From Fictibacillus norfolkensis (GTDB lineage: Bacteria > Bacillota > Bacilli > Bacillales > Fictibacillaceae), in NCBI RefSeq assembly GCF_014836645.1, contig NZ_JACSQM010000001.1, forward strand, positions 62,001 to 126,000: a DNA stretch of 64,000 bases. The letters run 5' to 3'. The notes beneath the pieces are model-generated. The model was not told the DNA's origin, did no database searches, and saw nothing but the letters and a program-made list of their open reading frames with translations. The position numbers and the translations under genes were made by a program. Positions 59,759-64,000 of this stretch are shown one piece after another (position 1 is the stretch's first letter; the number at the start of each line of letters is the position of its first letter).

Positions 59759-60532
59759 TTATCTATAAAAACTCTGTAATTCCTCTAATGATACTTTAAG
59801 TTCTGAGTTATTAAGTCTCTCTCTTCTCTTTAAATACAACTCCTCTAACATATCCACTTTATCCTCAAAAAGAGCAAAGTGTAACTTCTTATGACAGACC
59901 ATACAGAGGGATACTATGTTTGCATGAACATCTAAGCTACAGTCAAACTGCTCTTGAAATTTCATTGGAATAATATGATGAGCTTCTACATAGTTTCTTT
60001 GGCTAAACTTAGATGTAAAGTGAGTATGCTGATTATCTACTTCACATAAGTAATCTGCATCCATTACTGAATCAATTGCATATTTAGGATTTCTACTCCA
60101 AATCTTTCTGTTGTTAACAGTCCTATATTTTGGTCTATCCTTTTTAGTATCTACAATGTTTACAGGTCTATTTTCATTGGATATATTTTGCTTAATCTGC
60201 TTTTCATACTCTATCTCATCCTTTAATAGCTCTGTTTGATATTGAATAGTCTGATTGTATTCAAGAAACCTTCTATAATGATTTAATGAAACACTATACA
60301 TTCTATTTCCATTTTTATTTTTTTGGAGAAATTCATTACTTTCTTGAAGTTTTTTTATAACAGAATCAATAACTAAAGGCTCTTCCACATTGTAAAGGTT
60401 AATTTCATCCATTCCATAACTAGCTAATTCAGAGCTAATTGTTTCTATAGCATTTGCGTATCTATTTACTGAATATAGAACTATATTTCTATTATTTTCA
60501 AGCCAATAAATAAACTCTTTTTTGTTGACCAT
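59759..60532 (-). CDS. HNH endonuclease (probable restriction enzyme)
   Basis: 257 residues from ATG 60532, which follows AAGGGGA. The C-terminal HNH nuclease has YVEAHHIIPMKFQ (catalytic histidine region) and ANIVSLCMVCHKKLHF with N205, zinc cysteines C210/C213 and H218. The N-terminal domain (about 1-95, FIYWLENNRNIVLYSVNRYANAI, later GNRMYSVSLNHYRRFL) resembles the leader domain of other HNH restriction-type proteins. No methyltransferase is next to it, so it might be a modification-dependent (type IV-like) enzyme or a second nuclease of the same system; this is inference. It is divergent from the Shedu gene. Confidence 0.75.
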   Translation of the reverse strand: MVNKKEFIYWLENNRNIVLYSVNRYANAIETISSELASYGMDEINLYNVEEPLVIDSVIKKLQESNEFLQKNKNGNRMYSVSLNHYRRFLEYNQTIQYQTELLKDEIEYEKQIKQNISNENRPVNIVDTKKDRPKYRTVNNRKIWSRNPKYAIDSVMDADYLCEVDNQHTHFTSKFSQRNYVEAHHIIPMKFQEQFDCSLDVHANIVSLCMVCHKKLHFALFEDKVDMLEELYLKRRERLNNSELKVSLEELQSFYR

Positions 60533-60556
60533 GTTTTTACATTCCCCTTTTACAGT

Positions 60557-60576
60557 TTGAGTCAATTATAACTCAA
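60557..60576. promoter_or_regulatory. Candidate operator in the HNH-Shedu divergent region
   Basis: TTGAGT and ACTCAA (60557-60562, 60571-60576) form a perfect 6 bp inverted repeat around 8 bases. The centre contains the minus-strand TATAAT (60565-60570) likely to serve the HNH gene, so a bound repressor would block it. Confidence 0.4.
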
Positions 60577-60590
60577 TACAATTTAAAAAC

Positions 60591-60619
60591 TTACAATTTA
60601 TGTATTTAAAAGGTATAAT
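60591..60619 (+). promoter_or_regulatory. Candidate promoter of the Shedu gene
   Basis: TTACAA (60591-60596), a 17 bp spacer and a perfect TATAAT (60614-60619), ending 20 bp before the start codon. The -35 match is poor. Confidence 0.5.
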
Positions 60620-60639
60620 TTATCTAAAAAGGAGTCTAT

Positions 60640-61779
60640 ATGATGAAAATTGTTTTAAATTCTACATCAAAGGATTCTGCAATGGGGACTGACATTATAT
60701 TAAGGGAGAATAATTTAACTAGATTATTATTCAGACCTCAGATTGTAAACAATCAAAAGGATATCAATGCACCAGTAAATGGTTGCTTTATTTTTCAAAA
60801 AAAGAAAAAAGATGATGAGTGGGAAGATTTCAAAGATTTTAATCTTACTTCTCTAAAAGCATATGAGGGAATCAAACTTGAGTTAAAGTCAGATGAAATG
60901 CTCAAACTAATGACAGAGGCTGATGCTTATTACAAAATACATAAAGAGTATGGCATTATCCAGGGCAGGAGCTGGTTTACAAAAGCAAACAGCCAACTGC
61001 AAAAAGTAATAGAGATGTTCAAAAAAGATAGTAGTCTATTTGAAACTCTGCTTGATGAAAATAAGCAAGAATTAGTCAAGCAAACATTTGAATGGATGGC
61101 TAACACTAAAAATTCTGAGGATATAATTTCAAGATTGTTAGAGGTAAAGGGAAATGAGCTAGACCAATTAAATAATCTAATTGGAATAACAAATATCAGA
61201 AAATTATTAAAGGTCTGGCAAGAAAATTCAGATAATAATGATGAAGAGTTTTGGCAAAGGGTATTTACTGATAATGCTTGGGTATTGAGTCAAATCTTTG
61301 CCAGCCCCATGTTACTCTTTGAGGACAAAGCCTATGTTGGTGGTAAAGGAATTGGCAATAAAGGTGGAAAAGTAGTAGATTTCATGTTTAAGAATGATTT
61401 ATCTAATGATGTAGCATTAATTGAGATTAAAACTCCAAGCACTGATTTACTTTCAGGTAAGTATAGACAAAATATATACTCCATACACAGTGACTTAACT
61501 GGAGCAATTGTTCAGGTACTAGGCTACAAGGAAACATTACAAAGAGAATATACATCCTTAAGAGGTAGTTCTGATGAAGATTTTAAAGTTTTTAACCCTA
61601 TGTGTGTAGTAATTGCAGGGAAAATGAATGACTTGGAAGAACAGAAATTGCAATCATTTGAGTGGTACAGAAAAGAAATGAAAAGTGTAACTATAATTAC
61701 ATTTGATGAGCTGTTTAAAAAAGTGAATTTACTACTTGATTTATTATCAGGAAAACAAGAACAAGAAGAGAGCACCTAA
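60640..61779 (+). CDS. sduA: Shedu anti-phage nuclease SduA (DUF4263)
   Basis: Single-gene defence system protein of 379 residues. The C-terminal DUF4263 domain (about 200-340) has EEFWQRVFTDNAWVLSQIF, GGKVVDFMFKND with D247, VALIEIKTP with E262 and K264, and IVQVLGYKE. This is the PD-(D/E)XK nuclease pattern of Shedu. Residues 1-190 are the variable N-terminal region thought to sense or hold the nuclease in check. GGAGTCTAT precedes two adjacent ATGs. Shedu proteins are known to protect Bacillus from phages. It has its own promoter and terminator and lies in a defence cluster. Confidence 0.88.
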   Translation: MMKIVLNSTSKDSAMGTDIILRENNLTRLLFRPQIVNNQKDINAPVNGCFIFQKKKKDDEWEDFKDFNLTSLKAYEGIKLELKSDEMLKLMTEADAYYKIHKEYGIIQGRSWFTKANSQLQKVIEMFKKDSSLFETLLDENKQELVKQTFEWMANTKNSEDIISRLLEVKGNELDQLNNLIGITNIRKLLKVWQENSDNNDEEFWQRVFTDNAWVLSQIFASPMLLFEDKAYVGGKGIGNKGGKVVDFMFKNDLSNDVALIEIKTPSTDLLSGKYRQNIYSIHSDLTGAIVQVLGYKETLQREYTSLRGSSDEDFKVFNPMCVVIAGKMNDLEEQKLQSFEWYRKEMKSVTIITFDELFKKVNLLLDLLSGKQEQEEST

Positions 61780-61796
61780 ATGCTCCCTTCTTTTTT
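61765..61796 (+). terminator. Terminator of sduA
   Basis: GAAGAGAGCA (61765-61774) and TGCTCCCTTC (61781-61790) pair with one mismatch around CCTAAA and are followed by TTTTTT. The 5' arm overlaps the stop codon. Confidence 0.85.
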
Positions 61797-61847
61797 AGTA
61801 TTGATTTATAAGTCAGTAATAGGCACTACTAATCATTCACATAATTT

Positions 61848-62312
61848 TTAATTTTCTTGTTTTAGTTCTTCCATCAAGCCTTTAAGCCCTGTTGATACAA
61901 TGTCTATTGAGTCTAAGACAGCATATTGCTTTTTATCAATTAATTTTTCATTTTTATCTCCATGTACTCTAAGTGCTTTTTCAACCTCCCTCATTTTTTC
62001 AATTAAATCATTATTTTTTGATGGTATTGCATGAATTATTTCACCTACAGTTGTTTCTAACTCTTTGTATCTTTTTTGGACATTAGCTCTGCCATCTGTA
62101 CCTATCTTTCTGATGTCAGATTTAATCTGTTCTAATTTCTTATTAACTTCTGTGTATATCTCAACTCTTCTGTAGTTTTGAATAACTCCTAAAGTTTCAC
62201 TTGCTTTATTTGCATATTTTCTTGCTTTAAGCCAAGCTGTGACTGCTACAATACCTGAAATGATTCCAATAAAATCTGCTAATTTTCCTACCACATTTAA
62301 AAAGCTATCCAT
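61848..62312 (-). CDS. Membrane-anchored coiled-coil protein of unknown function
   Basis: 154 residues. One N-terminal transmembrane segment (about 10-28, LADFIGIISGIVAVTAWL) is followed by a basic patch and a long helical, probably coiled-coil, cytoplasmic region (about 45-125). I recognise no enzymatic motif. Its start lies 3 bp after the stop of the 62,316 gene, so the two are co-transcribed. A membrane anchor with a helical body beside known defence genes suggests a sensor or effector, but this is inference. Confidence 0.6.
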   Translation of the reverse strand: MDSFLNVVGKLADFIGIISGIVAVTAWLKARKYANKASETLGVIQNYRRVEIYTEVNKKLEQIKSDIRKIGTDGRANVQKRYKELETTVGEIIHAIPSKNNDLIEKMREVEKALRVHGDKNEKLIDKKQYAVLDSIDIVSTGLKGLMEELKQEN

Positions 62313-62315
62313 TTA

Positions 62316-62690
62316 TTAAAACCCTTTTTTAATGTGTTGATATTTTGGTAAAACTCTATACAGCTCATCAAACACTTCTTCCCATCTATCATTTTCCCAA
62401 AATGCTCTAGTTAATGATTCTACAAAGTGATAATTCCCACTATGTTGAGGAACTATTTCATACATCTCATCCTCAAATTTACCATGACTAACCTTTTCTT
62501 TATTATCTATTTTTGTTCTGTACCTATCCATCAAATCCATGATGAGATTGTACTGTTTTTTTGTAATATCATATTCATAAATGGCTCTATCCACAGATGT
62601 ATTTGAAAAAAGCAAGTTCTGTCTGAAAGTAATTAATTCTATAGTTTCTTCAAGCTCTTGAATTCTTTTTAATAAATCATTGTTCTCCAA
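62316..62690 (-). CDS. Hypothetical protein, DUF1878-like
   Basis: 124 residues. It begins with a short coiled coil (NNDLLKRIQELEETIELI). A helical domain follows with YEYDITKKQYNLIMDLMDRYR and NYHFVESLTRAFWENDRWEEVFDELY, resembling the DUF1878 proteins of Bacillus. The match is from memory and weak. It is the first gene of a two-gene unit with the membrane coiled-coil gene. Its ATG lies in an ATTGGAGAACAATG-like context with GGAG 4 bases upstream. Confidence 0.5.
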   Translation of the reverse strand: MENNDLLKRIQELEETIELITFRQNLLFSNTSVDRAIYEYDITKKQYNLIMDLMDRYRTKIDNKEKVSHGKFEDEMYEIVPQHSGNYHFVESLTRAFWENDRWEEVFDELYRVLPKYQHIKKGF

Positions 62691-62800
62691 TTTGAGTCCC
62701 CCTTAGTTTTTTAACACCCCTATTTAAATAAACTACTTATACACTAGAATCCCCATGAGAAATTAGCTAAGCAATTAAGATTCTACCTACCTCTAAATAA

Positions 62801-62830
62801 TAAAAGGAGCTGACCAAATCAGCATCCTCT
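62801..62830 (-). terminator. Terminator after the 62,838 gene
   Basis: AGGATGCTGA and TCAGCTCCT form a stem with one bulge and are followed on the minus strand by TTTTATT. It separates the small gene from the DUF1878-like unit. Confidence 0.7.
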
Positions 62831-62837
62831 TTATGAC

Positions 62838-63092
62838 TTACCATACTCCATTGTTACTTAAGTAAATCTTAGTAAGGTAGCCAGACAATAGGTTGTAGTA
62901 ACCCTCATCATTATGAAAAGGCTGTTTAGCAACCTTATCCTCTGTTAGATATTCATTAACTAGTAGAAACTCTCTTGCTTTGCTAATCCATAACTCATAT
63001 AATTCATGTTTAGCTTTTCCATTTTCAAAAGTAAAACTTTCCCCTAGCTTTAGCATCTCATCTAACCAAGTATCCATCTCAGCATTTTTCAT
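62838..63092 (-). CDS. Hypothetical protein of the island
   Basis: 84 residues from ATG 63092, with GGTGGTG upstream and a GTG directly before it. The protein is acidic and helical (MDTWLDEMLKLGESFTFENG) and ends GYLTKIYLSNNGVW. I do not recognise the family. It lies 68 bp upstream-side of the recombinase terminator and is transcribed in the same direction as the recombinase. Confidence 0.55.
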   Translation of the reverse strand: MKNAEMDTWLDEMLKLGESFTFENGKAKHELYELWISKAREFLLVNEYLTEDKVAKQPFHNDEGYYNLLSGYLTKIYLSNNGVW

Positions 63093-63159
63093 CACTTTTC
63101 ACCACCTTCTACACTCAACTATACTACTAATTTCTGTATTTAAAAATACAAAAACATAC

Positions 63160-63183
63160 AAAAAAACCTGCTAGAATAGCAGG
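63160..63183 (-). terminator. Terminator of the right-end recombinase
   Basis: CCTGCTA (63167-63173) and TAGCAGG (63177-63183) form a perfect stem with a TTC loop, followed by seven T on the minus strand. Confidence 0.92.
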
Positions 63184-63193
63184 AGTAAAAGTA

Positions 63194-64000
63194 TTATAAG
63201 TATTCCCTAAGGTTGTCAGCAACTTCCTCAACATCTAAGTCCAAATACTGAGTTGTGACAGCTAAATTAGAGTGTCCTAAGGCTTTAGAAATTAATGCAA
63301 GGTTAGCCCCTTTTTCTAATAAAGTCTTAGCATAGCCCCTTCTAAGGGCATGAGGATTTATGTTATCTAACCCATACTTTTTAGCATATTTATTTAACTG
63401 CTTTGAAATAGCATTGTTTGTAGACTTTGTATTAAGAGATGTGCCTTTGTAACTTATGAACAGATATGAATTTTTTTGCCCATAGTAAGTTCTAATTTTA
63501 TTGTTCTGATTCATAAGAACCTTTAGCAAATGTAGTAGTTCATCATCAAGAGGCAGCTTTAAAAGTTTATGGTTCTTTAATATTGTACCATCCATACATA
63601 ATTGCTTATTTTCAAAGTCAATATGCCTTTCTTGGAGTTGCCCCAGTGTATTAATTCTTACACCAGTTCTATAAAGAGTAAGAACTGCCACAGCATCTCT
63701 GAGACCAATAAAGGTATTTAAGTCTAACAAAGATAGCAAAACCATTACATCATCCTTCTTAGCACCTTTTTTAACCTGTTTATCAACTTTAATATTGATG
63801 CTATGCCAAAATTTTGAGCTGAACCACCCATTATTGAAACACTTACCTAGAATAGCCTTTAAGCATTTGAGCCTTGTCAGCTTAGTCTGATTAGATACTG
63901 CCATTGAATTAAGCCACAGATAAATACTATCTGTTGTAATATCCTCAAGGTATTCAACATTTGTAACCTTCCTAAACTGTGCCATGTAGCTTATATAATC
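63194..64000 (-). CDS. Tyrosine recombinase/integrase (5' end beyond window)
   Basis: At least 263 residues. The frame is open to the right edge (DYIS-Y precedes the first Met), so the start is probably outside the window. The N-terminal core-binding region (about 1-60) precedes the catalytic domain with R110 in YRTGVRINTL, a lysine near 137-140, H212/R215 in NPHALRRGYAKTLL, H238 in KALGHSN and the nucleophile Y247 in TTQYLDLD. It is complete in catalytic residues and differs from the short recombinase. It may be the enzyme that integrated the island next to tRNA-Arg, though it lies far from that end. Confidence 0.85.
   Translation of the reverse strand, partial: DYISYMAQFRKVTNVEYLEDITTDSIYLWLNSMAVSNQTKLTRLKCLKAILGKCFNNGWFSSKFWHSINIKVDKQVKKGAKKDDVMVLLSLLDLNTFIGLRDAVAVLTLYRTGVRINTLGQLQERHIDFENKQLCMDGTILKNHKLLKLPLDDELLHLLKVLMNQNNKIRTYYGQKNSYLFISYKGTSLNTKSTNNAISKQLNKYAKKYGLDNINPHALRRGYAKTLLEKGANLALISKALGHSNLAVTTQYLDLDVEEVADNLREYL

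Overview
The window is a chromosomal segment of an endospore-forming Bacillaceae bacterium (Bacillus/Fictibacillus-like). Almost every gene from 1 to 53,130 lies on the minus strand and follows the order of the Bacillus subtilis obg-spo0B-rpmA ... ilv-leu region. Sporulation genes (spo0B, spoIVFA/FB, spoIIB, spoVID, ysxE), Gram-positive T-box leaders upstream of valS and ilvB, and the L27-processing protease between rplU and rpmA support this assignment.

Layout in transcription order (right to left). 53.1-41.2 kb: branched-chain amino acid genes ilvE-ilvD, a T-box, then ilvB-N-C-leuA-B-C-D and a short threonine ammonia-lyase. The ilvE promoter carries candidate CodY and CcpA sites. 41.0-31.5 kb: ysoA, trigger factor, clpX, lonB, lon, ysxC (protein quality control and ribosome assembly). 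30.5-24.3 kb: the haem operon hemA-X-C-D-B-L, with a candidate PerR box on the hemA promoter. 24.2-20.6 kb: spore coat genes spoVID, a CotS-like gene and ysxE. 20.2-15.9 kb: T-box-valS-folC. 15.8-12.9 kb: a diguanylate cyclase where B. subtilis has comC, then spoIIB. 12.5-7.1 kb: maf-radC-mreB-mreC-mreD-minC-minD (cell shape and division). 6.5-0.4 kb: spoIVFA-spoIVFB, an RNase E/G homologue, rplU-prp-rpmA, spo0B, obgE; then pheB runs off the left edge. Copies of a 130-200 bp interspersed inverted-repeat (MITE-like) element sit in intergenic gaps.

From about 53.51 kb to the right edge the DNA changes abruptly. This is a mobile island abutting the 5' end of a tRNA-Arg(TCT) gene. It holds a tyrosine recombinase running off the right edge, a second short recombinase, a replication-like winged-helix protein, small unknown genes, a broken hicB, and a concentrated set of defence genes: an HTH-C5-methyltransferase fusion with a convergent PmeII-like restriction enzyme, an HNH endonuclease, and a Shedu (SduA) nuclease next to a membrane-anchored coiled-coil/DUF1878-like gene pair. 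The island is almost devoid of CpG (about a dozen in 10.5 kb, against 17 in one 360 bp stretch of mreB) and by eye contains no GATC. This compositional signature is the most unusual observation in the window.

All calls come from reading the sequence without database searches. Family names rest on recognised motifs and gene order.
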